Positions 54,548-64,000 of a stretch of DNA of 64,000 nucleotides are shown in pieces. The notes under the pieces are model-generated. The model was not told the origin of the DNA. It made no database searches and worked only from the letters and a program-made list of their open reading frames with translations. The position numbers were made by a program, and so were the translations under genes. Origin of the DNA: Nitrosococcus wardiae (lineage in GTDB: Bacteria; Pseudomonadota; Gammaproteobacteria; Nitrosococcales; Nitrosococcaceae); assembly GCF_004421105.1 (NCBI RefSeq), contig NZ_CP038033.1:2003659-2067658 (forward strand), in the 5' to 3' direction. How positions within the stretch are numbered: position 1 is the stretch's first letter; each line of letters starts with the position of its first letter.

Positions 54548-55601
54548 CAGGGTAGGCCTTCTGGGCCTCCTGCTCTGCCTTCTCTTGACCGCTTGCCTGG
54601 AGTCAGCTGAGGACCGTTTGACCTGGCTAACCGGGGCGACCATGGGCACCGGGTATTCGGTCAAAATTGTTGATCTCCCTGCTGGGATCGACCCTGAAAG
54701 CTTGGATCGTCACATTGCCCAGTTGCTAGAAGAGGTCAATGGATTGATGTCCACTTACCAAGAGGATTCGGAACTATCCCGCTTTAATCGCAGTAGGCGC
54801 ACTGACTGGATAGCCGTGGCTCCAGAGCTAGTCAAAGTTTTGGAAGAGGCCCAACGGATTAGCAAACTGAGTGAAGGCGCCTTTGATGTGACGGTAGGGC
54901 CGCTGGTCAACCTATGGGGTTTTGGACCTTCCCGGTATGCCGATGATTTGCCCCCTAGGCAGCAGGTGGAGGCCGTAAGAGAAAGGGTCAATTTTAAGCG
55001 GCTGCAGGTACGGCGTTTACCTCCGGCGATAAGAAAAGAGCGGGGAGATATTTATGTGGATCTCTCGGCTATTGCCAAGGGATATGGGGTGGACCGGATA
55101 GCGGAATTGCTGGAAACCCAAGGGATTGACAATTACCTCGTCGATATTGGCGGGGAAGAGCGAATCCAGGGGTATGGCCCCCAGGGAGGCCCCTGGCGAA
55201 TCGCCATTGAACGGCCAGTGGCCGGGGAACGTAGCGTGCAGCGCATCCTTGCGTTGGACTCCGGTGCGGTAGCCACATCAGGGGATTACCGCAACTACTT
55301 CGAGCGAGAGGGAAAACGTTATTCCCATACTCTTGATCCTCGAACGGGTTGGCCCATTACCCATAAGCTCGCTTCAGTAACAGTATTAAGCGCTACTGCG
55401 ATGCGCGCTGACGCTTTAGCCACGGCCCTGATGGTGCTTGGGCCAGAACAAGGGTTTCTGTTGGCCGAGCGGGAGCAAATTGCCGCCCTGTTCCTGGTTA
55501 AAACGTCCGAGGGATTTAAGGAGAAGACCTCCACGAGTTTTACTAAGATTCCTTCATGGGCCTTATCGGCAGGGAAGGGGGATCCCCCTGCCAATAAATG
55601 A
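54510..55601 (+). CDS. apbE: FAD:protein FMN transferase (lipoprotein)
   Basis: About 363 aa with a lipoprotein signal ([13 protein letters not shown], lipobox Cys near residue 31). ApbE features: [59 protein letters not shown] and [13 protein letters not shown]. It attaches FMN to Thr in NqrB/RnfD-type subunits. The start is uncertain: the GTG at 54510 or the TTG at 54522, both inside the msrB 3' end, give sensible signal peptides. The overlap implies coexpression with msrB. Confidence 0.9.
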   Translation: MRWILKPLPLPFSRVGLLGLLLCLLLTACLESAEDRLTWLTGATMGTGYSVKIVDLPAGIDPESLDRHIAQLLEEVNGLMSTYQEDSELSRFNRSRRTDWIAVAPELVKVLEEAQRISKLSEGAFDVTVGPLVNLWGFGPSRYADDLPPRQQVEAVRERVNFKRLQVRRLPPAIRKERGDIYVDLSAIAKGYGVDRIAELLETQGIDNYLVDIGGEERIQGYGPQGGPWRIAIERPVAGERSVQRILALDSGAVATSGDYRNYFEREGKRYSHTLDPRTGWPITHKLASVTVLSATAMRADALATALMVLGPEQGFLLAEREQIAALFLVKTSEGFKEKTSTSFTKIPSWALSAGKGDPPANK

Positions 55602-55646
55602 AGGTGCTCTGGCTCAGGCTAAGCTAATTGGGACGAGGTGAAACCG

Positions 55647-56360
55647 ATGTTGAAGTTTCCAATAAATTTTTTAGAAGGCGTCAAATTCTTTGCAAGGGCA
55701 CTCTTGCTATTAAGCACGCCGGGAGTGTTTGTGGGCAACCTGTGGGCAGCTAACCTCCAAATTCAGGTTGTGGAGGAAGATAAAAAAACTCCCCTGGAAG
55801 AAGCGGCGGTTTGTCTTGGAACCTCGCCAAATCCACAGCAATTTGGTGCCTTCCTGACAGATAAAAAGGGTCAGGTGTTATTCCACGAACTGCAACCGGT
55901 GCCCCTTATTCTTACCGTGTCCAAATCTGGGTTTAGGGGAGAACAACGCATTGTCGGCAGGCAAACGTTAAATCGGGTCATGGTCGTATCCCTAGCACCG
56001 GGCGGTAGCGGTCCCACCTGTCAGGTCCCACCTCAAGCTAAAGGGGAACCTCCCGCCGCAGTAGAGCTCCAAGTTAAGGCCCTGGCTATTAACCGGGGGG
56101 CGCCCCTGACCCAAAGACGGAAGGTCAGGCTTTCTTTCAGCGTGGAAGGCAAGCCTACCCAGTATCGTGCCAGCCAGTTTCCAGACTTTCGGGACGCCCC
56201 ATGGGAAACTTTTGTTTTAACCCCCCAATTTGAGTTGAGTCCCGGCAGCGGTGAAAAAACCGTTTATTTGCAAGTTCGCCGTCACCGGGAAATTAACGGT
56301 TCCCATCTGCAAATGGTATCCAACACTATCAAGGACAGTATCTATTTTTCTGAGCGTTAA
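55647..56360 (+). CDS. secreted protein with carboxypeptidase-regulatory-like domain
   Basis: About 237 aa from the ATG at 55647, eight bases after GAGG. The signal or anchor ends near GNLWAAN. The mature part opens with an Ig-like prealbumin fold (LQIQVVEEDKKTPLEEAAVC, then DKKGQVLFHELQPVPLILTV). The second half is beta-rich with no named domain. It could be an envelope-exposed protein that supports ApbE or redox components upstream, but that is only context. Confidence 0.65.
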   Translation: MLKFPINFLEGVKFFARALLLLSTPGVFVGNLWAANLQIQVVEEDKKTPLEEAAVCLGTSPNPQQFGAFLTDKKGQVLFHELQPVPLILTVSKSGFRGEQRIVGRQTLNRVMVVSLAPGGSGPTCQVPPQAKGEPPAAVELQVKALAINRGAPLTQRRKVRLSFSVEGKPTQYRASQFPDFRDAPWETFVLTPQFELSPGSGEKTVYLQVRRHREINGSHLQMVSNTIKDSIYFSER

Positions 56361-56410
56361 TATTCCCTTATTAATTGGCTTTTACTGTTCCTGACCGTGA
56401 CGACGAAGAT

Positions 56411-56854
56411 TTATTCTGCTTCTGGCGCTGCTTCTGGTTGCGAGGGGGGTTCGATTTTTACCAGGTAATGGTGATGAGATGGGCATCCCGAGGCAGTTTC
56501 TGCAAAGATATCAATCCTTGCATATCGTTTTTCGGTAATAGGCTCGGGAAGATGTCCTTCCACTAGATAGCTTCCATTGGGCTGCTCGGTGATGGTTAGT
56601 ACACCTTTTTGATCACGAATTTCAACCGCTATGCTTGATTCCCGAGCATCCGAACTGGCGACAAAGGAAAAATTGGATAATTCTGGAATAACCGCCTTAG
56701 GGGCAGGATTTTCTTCGGAAAAGCGGGCCGGTTTGCAGCTTGATTGGGATGGGGCGCGGCCACCTCCATAGGCATAAGCCGAGGTTGTTATTGCTAAAGA
56801 TAGGGAAAATAGCGCGAGATAAGAACCGATATGAAAAAGTTTTTTATGGGCCAT
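56411..56854 (-). CDS. small periplasmic protein of unknown function
   Basis: 147 aa. Signal peptide (FSLSLAITTSAYA) followed by a Gly/Ser linker with one Cys, then a beta-strand-rich domain with VLTITEQPNGSYLVEGHLPE and CPSHHHYLVKI, and a Pro/Glu tail. The Cys pair and the His triplet (SHHHY) could bind a metal. I do not recognise a family. It is convergent with the preceding gene. Confidence 0.65.
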   Translation of the reverse strand: MAHKKLFHIGSYLALFSLSLAITTSAYAYGGGRAPSQSSCKPARFSEENPAPKAVIPELSNFSFVASSDARESSIAVEIRDQKGVLTITEQPNGSYLVEGHLPEPITEKRYARIDIFAETASGCPSHHHYLVKIEPPSQPEAAPEAE

Positions 56855-57060
56855 TGTTTTTCTATCCTAAGTGTTTGGTTTTTAAATAAATAAACTCATT
56901 CAAGTGCCCCGAAACTAGCAGTATAGAACCAAAAAGGTTGAAGCTCAAGATGGGCTCTTTAATCCCTAAGCGCCTAGAGACCTCAAGGGAGGCCATTCTT
57001 GTTCGCACTTAGGGGCGATTAAGGAGGGAACTGTCGTTTAAATTTGTGGACTGAGAGGGT

Positions 57061-57945
57061 ATGAGGCATCTTTCAACCCGAGCCGAATTTGTTCTAGAAC
57101 AGCCGCTGCGTTTCCTGTTGCAGGTGGTCGCGGGATTTCGGGCTAACCAGGGGCTATTATTGGCTGGGGCCATCGCTTATTACACTTTGTTATCGGTGGT
57201 CCCCATGTTTGCCCTGATTTTGGTGGGGCTTTCCCAGGTCGTTGATGCGGATCAATTACTGGAAACCACCAATGACTATCTGGCGTTACTGGCCCCAGGG
57301 CAGGCGGAGGCTCTCACCGAGCAGATTGCAGGGTTTCTAGAAGATTGGAAGATAATTGGAATAGTAGGTTTTTTAGTCCTGCTGTTTTTCAGTTCAATGG
57401 CATTTACGGTGCTGGAAAATGCCATGTCTATCATCTTCTTTCATCGCGTTGCGCTTCATCGTCGCCATTTCCTGGTCTCCGCTATCCTTCCCTATTGCTA
57501 TCTATTCCTTTTGGGGTTGGGGTTGTTTGTGGTGACTCTGGTGAGCAGCGGTTTACATACCTTAGATGAACGTTCTGTAACCTTATTAGGCAATGTCTTC
57601 GGTGGTTACTATACCGTTGGAATTTATGTATTGGGCCTGCTCGGTGAAATTGTGTTGCTGACCTCCCTTTATTTGGTCATGCCTTTGGGTCGGATTGTGT
57701 TCAGTCATGCTCTGTTTGGCGGGGTGGTGGCGACCCTACTATGGGAAATTACCCGGCAGGTCCTAGTGTGGTATTTCTCAACCCTGTCCTTTGTGAATAT
57801 CATTTATGGATCATTTGCCACGGCGGTGATGATCCTGTTGAGTCTAGAAGCGGCAGCCATTATTGTCTTGTTCGGCGCTCAAGTGATTGCCGAATATGAA
57901 CGCATTGACATTCAGGAGAAAAGTCACCAAAGTTTTCAAACTTAA
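57061..57945 (+). CDS. yihY: YihY/BrkB family inner-membrane protein
   Basis: 294 aa, six predicted membrane helices. The start ANQGLLLAGAIAYYTLLSVVPMFAL and the repeated GGVVATLLWEITRQVLVWYF region match the UPF0761 family, once misnamed RNase BN. The function is unclear. A HAD sugar phosphatase follows after 8 bp. Confidence 0.9.
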   Translation: MRHLSTRAEFVLEQPLRFLLQVVAGFRANQGLLLAGAIAYYTLLSVVPMFALILVGLSQVVDADQLLETTNDYLALLAPGQAEALTEQIAGFLEDWKIIGIVGFLVLLFFSSMAFTVLENAMSIIFFHRVALHRRHFLVSAILPYCYLFLLGLGLFVVTLVSSGLHTLDERSVTLLGNVFGGYYTVGIYVLGLLGEIVLLTSLYLVMPLGRIVFSHALFGGVVATLLWEITRQVLVWYFSTLSFVNIIYGSFATAVMILLSLEAAAIIVLFGAQVIAEYERIDIQEKSHQSFQT

Positions 57946-57953
57946 TTTAGAGA

Positions 57954-59075
57954 ATGGTTGTGAAACGAAAAATCCTGCTTTGTTCTGATCTGGATCGAAC
58001 CCTACTTCCCAATGGCCACCAACCCGAGTCCTCTCAAGCACGGCCTCGGCTGCGACGTTTGGCCCAGCGTCCAGAAATCACCCTGGTCTATGTCAGTGGT
58101 CGCCACAAGGCCCTGATCCAAAGCGCCATTGAGGAATATGACCTTCCCTTTCCTGACTATGCCATTGGTGATGTGGGAACCACAATTTACGAAATTGGGG
58201 ATAATCAATGGCATGTCTGGGAACAGTGGAGGCAAGAGATTGGAAGGGACTGGGGGGGAATGACCCAGACCAATCTGGCAAAATTGTTTGCCGATATCAA
58301 GTCCCTGCGGCTGCAGGAACCGGAAAAACAAACTCAGTTTAAGCTCAGCTACTATGCCTCTCCGGATCTGGACCGGGAAATCTTGATTCCACAGCTGGAA
58401 CGGCGGTTAAAAGCCCAGGGAATCCAAGCTTCTTTTATTTGGAGTGTGGATGAAACTGCTCAGGTCGGTTTGCTCGATGTCTTGCCAAAGTGTGCCAATA
58501 AACTCCATGCCATTCATTTCCTGATGGAACAAAAACACGTTGATAAAAAGCATACCGTTTTCGCCGGGGATAGCGGCAATGATCTGGAAGTGTTAACCAG
58601 TGGTCTCCAAGCTATTTTAGTGCGCAATGCCCAGGAGGAAGTGCGCCAGGAAACCCTCCGCCGCCTCCCGCCAGAATATCGCCAGCAGCTTTACCTCGCC
58701 CGCGGCAGTTTTATGGGGCTCAATGGTTATTACAGCGCCGGGGTGTTGGAAGGTCTGGCCTACTTTTTTCCTGAAACCCGGGCGTGGATGGAAGAGGGAA
58801 AAGAAGACAGGACAGGAGAGGAATCGGCCCAGCCCTGTGCCGTCTACCGAAGCCGTAAAAAGAACGACGGTTATTTATATGTGGAAGCTAAAGATGACTT
58901 CTCTCGTGTCCCCGAAAAATTACTGGAAATGCTAGGGAAGTTAGAATTTGTCATGGGATTGGAACTGCGGCCTGAGGTTTCCCTGGCCCAGGCCAATACC
59001 CAAGAGGTGATGCGGATGCTCAAGGAGAAAGGTTATTTTTTGCAGCTGCCAGCGAAGGAGTATAGGCAGTCTTAG
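57954..59075 (+). CDS. HAD-IIB hydrolase, sucrose-phosphate phosphatase-like
   Basis: 373 aa. CSDLDRTLLPNG at the N-terminus gives the two catalytic Asp residues; VYVSGRHKAL follows, and the last motif is FAGDSGNDLEVL. Overall this matches sucrose-6-phosphate phosphatase (S6PP) HAD proteins, which release sucrose from sucrose-6-phosphate. The C-terminal ~100 residues are an added domain. The gene is 8 bp after yihY. Sucrose as an osmolyte is known in related halotolerant ammonia oxidisers, but the partner synthase is not in this window. Confidence 0.78.
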   Translation: MVVKRKILLCSDLDRTLLPNGHQPESSQARPRLRRLAQRPEITLVYVSGRHKALIQSAIEEYDLPFPDYAIGDVGTTIYEIGDNQWHVWEQWRQEIGRDWGGMTQTNLAKLFADIKSLRLQEPEKQTQFKLSYYASPDLDREILIPQLERRLKAQGIQASFIWSVDETAQVGLLDVLPKCANKLHAIHFLMEQKHVDKKHTVFAGDSGNDLEVLTSGLQAILVRNAQEEVRQETLRRLPPEYRQQLYLARGSFMGLNGYYSAGVLEGLAYFFPETRAWMEEGKEDRTGEESAQPCAVYRSRKKNDGYLYVEAKDDFSRVPEKLLEMLGKLEFVMGLELRPEVSLAQANTQEVMRMLKEKGYFLQLPAKEYRQS

Positions 59076-59257
59076 TGTCTTTTCAGATGATTCTGGATCC
59101 GGAAAACCCTTGCCACATCACTAGCAGTTTTTAGAAGGCTGAAATGAGGTGATCGCGAGTGCTACGAGAGCCTGTTCAAGAGTTTTTTATTACTCCAGTT
59201 AAGGCGGCAGTCCGTTGCCCCTAAGAGTCATCCTTTTTTCAGAAGTAGGTTTAAGAC

Positions 59258-59746
59258 TTAATAGTCTCGATAGGCATTAAATGGTTTTGACTGACCTTCT
59301 TTATTAAATTGAAGGACATAAAAGGGATCTTTTCTTCCCCCCATCTCCATGCCCGGTGTGCCTACCGGCATAGCAGGCACTGTCAAGCCGGCTATCTCGG
59401 GCTTCTCTATGAGTAGGCGTTTGATATCGTCAGCGGGGACATGACCTTCAATCACATAACCATCAATAATGGCGGTATGGCAGGAGGCCAGATCACGGGG
59501 AACACCATACTGCTGCTTCAGGGTTTGCATATTGTTGGTGGTAATGTCTTTGACGGTGAAGCGGTGTTTTTCCAGGTGCTCGACCCACTTCTTACAACAG
59601 CCACAGGTAGGGCTGCGATAGACAGTGATGTTGGAGGGACCAAAATAAGAGACCTGAGCTTTGTCCCATACGCTTTCTTCGGCATGGGAAGACATGGTCA
59701 GTAAAACCAATAGAAGACCTAGGCTAAGCTGAGAGATTAATCGCAT
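59258..59746 (-). CDS. DUF411 metal-related periplasmic protein
   Basis: 162 aa with a signal peptide (cleavage near SSHAEE). The DUF411 signature SPTCGCCKKWVEHLE near residue 47 carries a Cys-x-Cys-Cys cluster suited to metal binding, and SCHTAIIDGYVIEGHVPADD follows. DUF411 genes commonly occur with copper or other metal-resistance genes. None is adjacent here. Confidence 0.88.
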   Translation of the reverse strand: MRLISQLSLGLLLVLLTMSSHAEESVWDKAQVSYFGPSNITVYRSPTCGCCKKWVEHLEKHRFTVKDITTNNMQTLKQQYGVPRDLASCHTAIIDGYVIEGHVPADDIKRLLIEKPEIAGLTVPAMPVGTPGMEMGGRKDPFYVLQFNKEGQSKPFNAYRDY

Positions 59747-60042
59747 TTATTTGCTCCAAAAGACAGGTTGCCAGAATTCGAACCCACGATCCCTGTTACA
59801 CAAAGCGAAGAAGATGGGTAACGCAGTCCGTCCAGCACTAGGTTTCATGGATTTCTAGCAGAAAATATAAAATATGCAGAATAACCGCATATTTTGCCCC
59901 ATAGACCCTCAGTGAGACAAGTTAAAGTGCGGGAAATTCCCCTCGGCTGCCGAGTAGCAAGGCCCGCACCTAGAGGTTTTTTAATTCAGAGGGGATTAAG
60001 GGATTTTGCTTGGCTTGCACAGGGAATCTATGGGGACGGGAA

Positions 60043-61245
60043 TTACGCTCCTGCCAAGCGATCGATGATTTTGAAACCGGCCGCATAAGTCCCTATGGCG
60101 CTGCCTAAGGTGCTCAGTAAGAATACCAATAGGATGCGGGTGACTCGATTGTGCCACCAACCCTTAAGATGGATCGTATCCTGCCGCAGGCGGCTGAAAT
60201 CTCCTACAGTAGGCCGGCGCAGGAAGGTTTCAATCGCGGCGGTAACCATGCCTGCCCCAATGGTGGGGTTAAGGGAAGTCAATGGCGCAGCAAAGAACGC
60301 GCCCACAACGGTTAAAGGATGGGCTCTAGCCAACAGGGCGCCCAGGGCAGCTAAGCCACCGTTAATCACGATCCAGTCGATAACTAATTGCCAGCCCAGC
60401 TCGGAACTCCGGTAAAAACCAAAGATAAAGCCAGTCAGGATCAGGGCCACAATCAACCAGGGAATGAGCCTGGGCCAACGGCTCGGGGAGGGGACCTGCT
60501 CCAGTTCGGTGATAATTTCTTTCGCCGGGGCGCTGTCTTGCTCTAAGTAACGGGTCACGCCCCGGAGATGTCCTGCCCCGATGACCCCCAAGAGGTGGTG
60601 GTACTCGCCATGGGTGACTTCTTCCCGGAGGCGGGCAGCCATATAGCGATCCCGTTCGTCGATAAGCGGGGTATAGAGGGGGCGGGCTTCTGCAGCAAAC
60701 TGGGAGAAGGTTGTTTCCAGGACATCCCCTTCCTTGAGGCGTTCCACTTCTTCTTCACTGACCGTATCCCGCGACACGAGGCTAGCAAAGAGACCGGAGA
60801 TCAAGCTAAAGCGTTGCCACCAGGGGACATTACGATAGATGCGTTTTAAGGTGGTACCTACTTCTCGGTCGATCAGGACAACGGGAAGTTTAGCGTTATG
60901 AGCCGAATCGACAGCTGCGCGCATTTCAGCGCCGGGTTCAATACCAAACTGCTCTGCTATCCGCTGTTGATAAGCCGCAAGGGCGAGGCTTGCGGTCACC
61001 ATCGCAGCCTTGCCTTTGCGCAGAACTTCAAACAGGTCCATGCGAGAGAGGGCATCGGGGTTGATGAGGGCATGGTAGCGGCTAGGGCAGAGTTCGACCG
61101 CTACCGCGTCATAGTCCCCGGTTGCGAGCAATGCCTTGACGTGTTCAGCGCTAGCTCGTGAGACATGGGCGGTACCTAAAAGAGTAATCTGGCGATCAGC
61201 GAGTTTAATGATACTCAGAGGCTGTTGCTGTTCAGTGCTATTCAT
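60043..61245 (-). CDS. TraB family protein
   Basis: 400 aa. TraB/PrgY-type motifs LLGTAHVSRASAEHV, VAVELCPSRYHAL and IGAGHLRGV are present in the N-terminal part. At least four hydrophobic helices in the last 150 residues anchor it. PrgY relatives reduce pheromone activity; bacterial function is otherwise unknown. No operon partner. Confidence 0.88.
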   Translation of the reverse strand: MNSTEQQQPLSIIKLADRQITLLGTAHVSRASAEHVKALLATGDYDAVAVELCPSRYHALINPDALSRMDLFEVLRKGKAAMVTASLALAAYQQRIAEQFGIEPGAEMRAAVDSAHNAKLPVVLIDREVGTTLKRIYRNVPWWQRFSLISGLFASLVSRDTVSEEEVERLKEGDVLETTFSQFAAEARPLYTPLIDERDRYMAARLREEVTHGEYHHLLGVIGAGHLRGVTRYLEQDSAPAKEIITELEQVPSPSRWPRLIPWLIVALILTGFIFGFYRSSELGWQLVIDWIVINGGLAALGALLARAHPLTVVGAFFAAPLTSLNPTIGAGMVTAAIETFLRRPTVGDFSRLRQDTIHLKGWWHNRVTRILLVFLLSTLGSAIGTYAAGFKIIDRLAGA

Positions 61246-61366
61246 CTAAACAAAAAAATAGAAAGGCCAAAGCAACAGGTTCAGCGTGATTGCAGGTGCG
61301 CTAAAAGGGCGAATCCGTATAGCACCGCACTGCAACCACCTTTGGCGTTGCGTTGATTGAGTGGGT

Positions 61367-62326
61367 TTAAATGGCGTATTTCTGCATCCGGTAGCACAGT
61401 GTATCACGGCTAATGCCTAACAGTCGCGCGGCTTTAGAGCGATTACCTTGAGCCCTGGCGATAGCCTGATGAATGAGCTCCATTTCCACCCGCTCTAATT
61501 CTAGACCGCTTTCTGGCAGTGTAATTAGCGGCTGGGTTTCCTTTTCTGTGGGTAGATTCAAACCACCGCGAACATCAAATGGTAGGTTCTGGGGAGTAAT
61601 GGTTTGTCCGGGTAACAGCACCACCATTCGCTCACAAAAGTTGCGCAGTTCCCGCACGTTGCCAGGCCAAGGATAGGTGTTGAGCGCCCGTAGGGCCGCT
61701 GAATTAAAAGTCGGTGGCACGAGCCCATGGGTCTGGGCAAAACAAGCACAAAAATGCTTTAGCAGTTGGTTGATATCTCTCCCCCGCTGCCGCAGAGGGG
61801 GGAGTTCTAGGGGTACCACATGGAGGCGGTAATAAAGGTCTTGTCGAAAACGTCCTTGCTTAATATATTGATTGAGATCGCAATTGGTGGCCGCGATCAC
61901 CCGCACATCACAATGATGGATGCGCGTATCCCCGACGGCTTGGCATTCTCCGGATTCTAAGAAGCGGAGTAATTTGGCTTGAATCCCAGGGGAGAGTTCA
62001 TTGACCTCATCCAGGAATACAGTACCCCCTTCCGCAGCTCGGAAACGCCCCAAGTGATCATGGGTGGCTCCAGAGAAAGCACCACGCCGATGGCCGAAAA
62101 GTTCCGATTCAGCCAAACTTTCTGGGAGGGCAGCGCAGTTGATGGCCGCAAATGGTTTGTTTGCCCGTCGACTCTCCGCATGAATGGCTTCCGCCATCAA
62201 CTCTTTGCCCGTTCCCGTCTCTCCCATAATGAGCACGGTCACTTCTGTAGCTGCCACCATGCGCGCACTGCGCAAGAGGGACTCAAAAGCCGGCGCTTTG
62301 CCAATCAATGAATCAAACCCATCCAT
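61367..62326 (-). CDS. sigma-54-dependent transcriptional activator (no receiver domain)
   Basis: 319 aa. AAA+ domain from about residue 8: Walker A GETGTGKEL, the sigma-54-contacting loop GAFSGA (GAFTGA variant with Thr to Ser), Walker B GGTVFLDEVNEL, and the arginine region RQDLYYRL. The C-terminal Fis-type HTH is GNRSKAARLLGISRDTLCYR. No input domain is fused, so it is regulated by partner or expression. The target is unknown; the TauE-type gene upstream on the same strand is a candidate. Confidence 0.9.
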   Translation of the reverse strand: MDGFDSLIGKAPAFESLLRSARMVAATEVTVLIMGETGTGKELMAEAIHAESRRANKPFAAINCAALPESLAESELFGHRRGAFSGATHDHLGRFRAAEGGTVFLDEVNELSPGIQAKLLRFLESGECQAVGDTRIHHCDVRVIAATNCDLNQYIKQGRFRQDLYYRLHVVPLELPPLRQRGRDINQLLKHFCACFAQTHGLVPPTFNSAALRALNTYPWPGNVRELRNFCERMVVLLPGQTITPQNLPFDVRGGLNLPTEKETQPLITLPESGLELERVEMELIHQAIARAQGNRSKAARLLGISRDTLCYRMQKYAI

Positions 62327-62402
62327 CCCATCACCTGCTTATTAGTTTAGTTATTGGTCACTTAAAACGTATATTACCCTATTTTCTTTGACTGTATTAG
62401 CC

Positions 62403-63152
62403 CTAATAGGACCCAATAGCAAGCAAGCTAATCGCAGCCATAGCAATGATCACCAAACCGGCCAGGCGACGCAAGCCATTTAGGGTGGCCAGGTGAGCCA
62501 TCCAGGCGGTAAAAATGCCTGTACTCATCACCGTGGGTAGAGTGCCAATACCAAAGGCGAGCATGGTCAAGGCGCTCCGGGTCCCGCTGCCCGTGGTGGC
62601 AGCTACTGCCACCGCATTATAGACTAAGCCGCAGGGTAACCAGCCCCAAATGACACCAAATACAAAGGCTTGTTTCCGGGTGCGGACAGGAATGAGTCGT
62701 CGCCCCAGGGGCTCTAGCCTGCGCCATAGAGGGATCCCTATCCGCTCTACCACAGCGAAGCGGGGGAACCAATTCGCGATATACAGTCCCGTGCTTAGCA
62801 TGATCAGGGCCGAAGTCGCTTGCAATATATCATGTCCTGAGACCCCCAATACGACAGGATGGTTCGTGGAGCCTAGTAACCCTACCAGCAACCCCATGAT
62901 GAATCCCATCGTGATATAACTCACGACCCGACCGAGGTTATAGGCAAAGATAAAAGGTACCAGTCGCTTTTTTTGGCTACGGATTTCCCGGGGTAGACTT
63001 AAGGTGAGGGTACCGATGATGGCGCCGCACATGGCCACACAGTGCAGCCCACTAAGCAGGCCCAGCAGGAGCGCAAAGGTGAAAGAGGTAGTAAAAAGGG
63101 GATCTAGAAAACTCACAAGCAGCAAAATAAACGGAAAAGTGAGGAACTTCAA
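62403..63152 (-). CDS. TauE/SafE-family membrane transporter
   Basis: 249 aa, about six membrane helices. LLSGLHCVAMCGAIIGTLTLSL and the repeated VIWGWLPCGLVYNAVAVAA (with Cys in both halves) are typical of the sulfite exporter TauE/SafE-UreH group, often tied to cytochrome oxidase or metal transport. It lies upstream of the sigma-54 activator gene on the same strand with about 75 bp between. Confidence 0.85.
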   Translation of the reverse strand: MKFLTFPFILLLVSFLDPLFTTSFTFALLLGLLSGLHCVAMCGAIIGTLTLSLPREIRSQKKRLVPFIFAYNLGRVVSYITMGFIMGLLVGLLGSTNHPVVLGVSGHDILQATSALIMLSTGLYIANWFPRFAVVERIGIPLWRRLEPLGRRLIPVRTRKQAFVFGVIWGWLPCGLVYNAVAVAATTGSGTRSALTMLAFGIGTLPTVMSTGIFTAWMAHLATLNGLRRLAGLVIIAMAAISLLAIGSY

Positions 63153-63368
63153 CTCTGGGAATAGGCGGGGCCTTAAATTTGGCCATTTGCCGCAAGGAAT
63201 TAAGTCAAATCACCCATTTTAGGGATAACTCGTCCTGCTTAAGAATCAGATGGGTCATATTTTGTTCATCTCATGGCCGAGTGCCAATTATTATGTTTGC
63301 GAGGGGTAGCGCCATATTTAGAACTAGAATTTTAGTGTCTGCTCCCCTGGATTCCGGAGTGCAAGGAT

Positions 63369-64000
63369 ATGCTAGAACTGGAAGCAGTTTCTAAACGCTA
63401 TGGTGGTGCCATTGCTTTACATGCTACGGATCTCTCTATCTCCCCGGGCCGGACTACGGTTTTAATTGGTCCTAGCGGTTGTGGCAAGTCCACCTTGCTT
63501 CGGTTGATGATAGGGCTCATCCAGCCAGATACCGGAAGCATCCGTTTTGGGGGGACCTTACTGACTGCGGCCAATATTCTAGAGCAACGGCGGGAGATGG
63601 GGTACGTGATTCAAGAAGGAGGATTATTCCCCCACTTCACGGCTCAAGGCAATATCACTTTGGTGGCTGATCATCTGGGGTGGGATAAGGTCCGGATACA
63701 ACAACGGCTCGGGGAATTGGTCATATTGACCCGTTTTCCAAGTGAGGCCCTCGACCGGTACCCCACCCAGTTGTCCGGTGGACAACGGCAACGGGTGGCT
63801 TTGATGCGTGCCTTGATGCTCGATCCAGACCTGTTATTGTTGGATGAACCCCTCGGCGCGTTAGATCCCCTGAACCGCTATGAGTTGCAGTCTGAGCTAA
63901 AAAATGTTTTTAGGTCTTTGGGTAAAACTGTAGTGATGGTCACCCACGATATGGGAGAGGCCGCCTATTTTGGTGATCACATCGTCTTGCTACAGGAAGG
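63369..64000 (+). CDS. ABC transporter ATP-binding protein, osmoprotectant type, cut by window end
   Basis: Starts at the ATG at 63369 after AAGGA and runs open to the window end. MLELEAVSKRYGG, Walker A IGPSGCGKSTLLR, Q-loop YVIQEGG, signature LSGGQRQRVAL, Walker B LLLLDEPLGALDP and the switch VTHDMGEA are all present. The sequence is closest in style to OpuCA/ProV-type glycine betaine or choline importers, and the permease presumably follows beyond the edge. Confidence 0.88.
   Translation, partial: MLELEAVSKRYGGAIALHATDLSISPGRTTVLIGPSGCGKSTLLRLMIGLIQPDTGSIRFGGTLLTAANILEQRREMGYVIQEGGLFPHFTAQGNITLVADHLGWDKVRIQQRLGELVILTRFPSEALDRYPTQLSGGQRQRVALMRALMLDPDLLLLDEPLGALDPLNRYELQSELKNVFRSLGKTVVMVTHDMGEAAYFGDHIVLLQE

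Noticed and set aside
59760-59835. tRNA-like sequence with a GGTTCGAATTC T-loop on the minus strand
   Set aside because: The T-stem does not pair (GTGGG against TCTGG) and no acceptor or anticodon stem can be drawn. At most it is a degenerate tRNA scar.
1-64000. CRISPR array
   Set aside because: No series of short direct repeats with regular spacers is visible. The repeats present are palindromic or dispersed.

Overview
The window looks like a chromosome segment of a gammaproteobacterium, most likely a member of the Chromatiales close to Nitrosococcus. This is inferred from protein style (YheS, AcuI, YihY/BrkB, TraB, TauE/SafE), a sucrose-phosphate-phosphatase-like HAD enzyme, a KaiC-like signalling ATPase, and many small intergenic repeats. 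No rRNA, convincing tRNA or CRISPR array is visible. Core metabolic genes alternate with islands of accessory, decayed or recently acquired DNA.

Region 1 (1-8.6 kb) is a compact five-gene plus-strand operon that I cannot assign to a described system. It encodes an 803-aa protein with a lysine-rich amphipathic stretch, a zincin-type metallopeptidase, a 100-aa protein, a 384-aa unknown, and a 1010-aa protein carrying lysozyme-like, peptidoglycan-binding and OmpA-like domains. The 803-aa and 1010-aa proteins both start with two SPF[L/V] motifs exactly 30 residues apart. The island is bracketed on the left by a decayed copy of an internal piece of the aacS gene that lies intact on its right. This is the best candidate here for an undescribed system.

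Region 2 (8.7-21 kb) holds acetoacetyl-CoA synthetase and an AcuI-type reductase (probably one operon), a TPR protein coupled to a sulfotransferase, a decayed MEDS/histidine-kinase gene, a minus-strand KaiC-like ATPase plus hybrid kinase operon, a PQQ sugar dehydrogenase broken by one in-frame TGA, and a zinc alcohol dehydrogenase.

Region 3 (21-32.7 kb) is a mobile-element and toxin-antitoxin (TA) graveyard. About ten TA loci are recognisable. Only relBE, hicAB and one RelE/Xre pair have an intact toxin and antitoxin, with a DUF4160/DUF2442 pair as a possible fourth. In the others the toxin is truncated, frameshifted or stopped, while the antitoxin usually persists. Three in-frame TAG codons fall where relatives have Trp. 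On the minus strand, attC-like recombination sites follow the genes, with stop codons inside or beside the site, so part of this region is an integron-type cassette array without an integrase (CALIN). One attC is interrupted by the 5' end of a group II intron. Cassette genes include a HEPN protein and a PD-(D/E)XK nuclease-like protein. Small TA-flanked MITE-like elements and a repeat ending in CAAGACCTGACCCC punctuate the breakpoints.

Region 4 (32.7-64 kb) is mostly core: phoH (with an apparent homopolymer frameshift), metH, icd, a methyltransferase bracketed by a decayed icd 3' end, a small secreted Cys protein with an EEP-family membrane protein, an AI-2E-family exporter, a carbohydrate block (GH57, DUF4139, six-hairpin glycosidase, GT4), two Hsp20 chaperones, yheS, msrB-apbE, two secreted unknowns, yihY with a HAD sugar phosphatase, a DUF411 protein, a TraB-family protein, a sigma-54 activator, a TauE/SafE transporter and the start of an osmoprotectant-type ABC ATPase.
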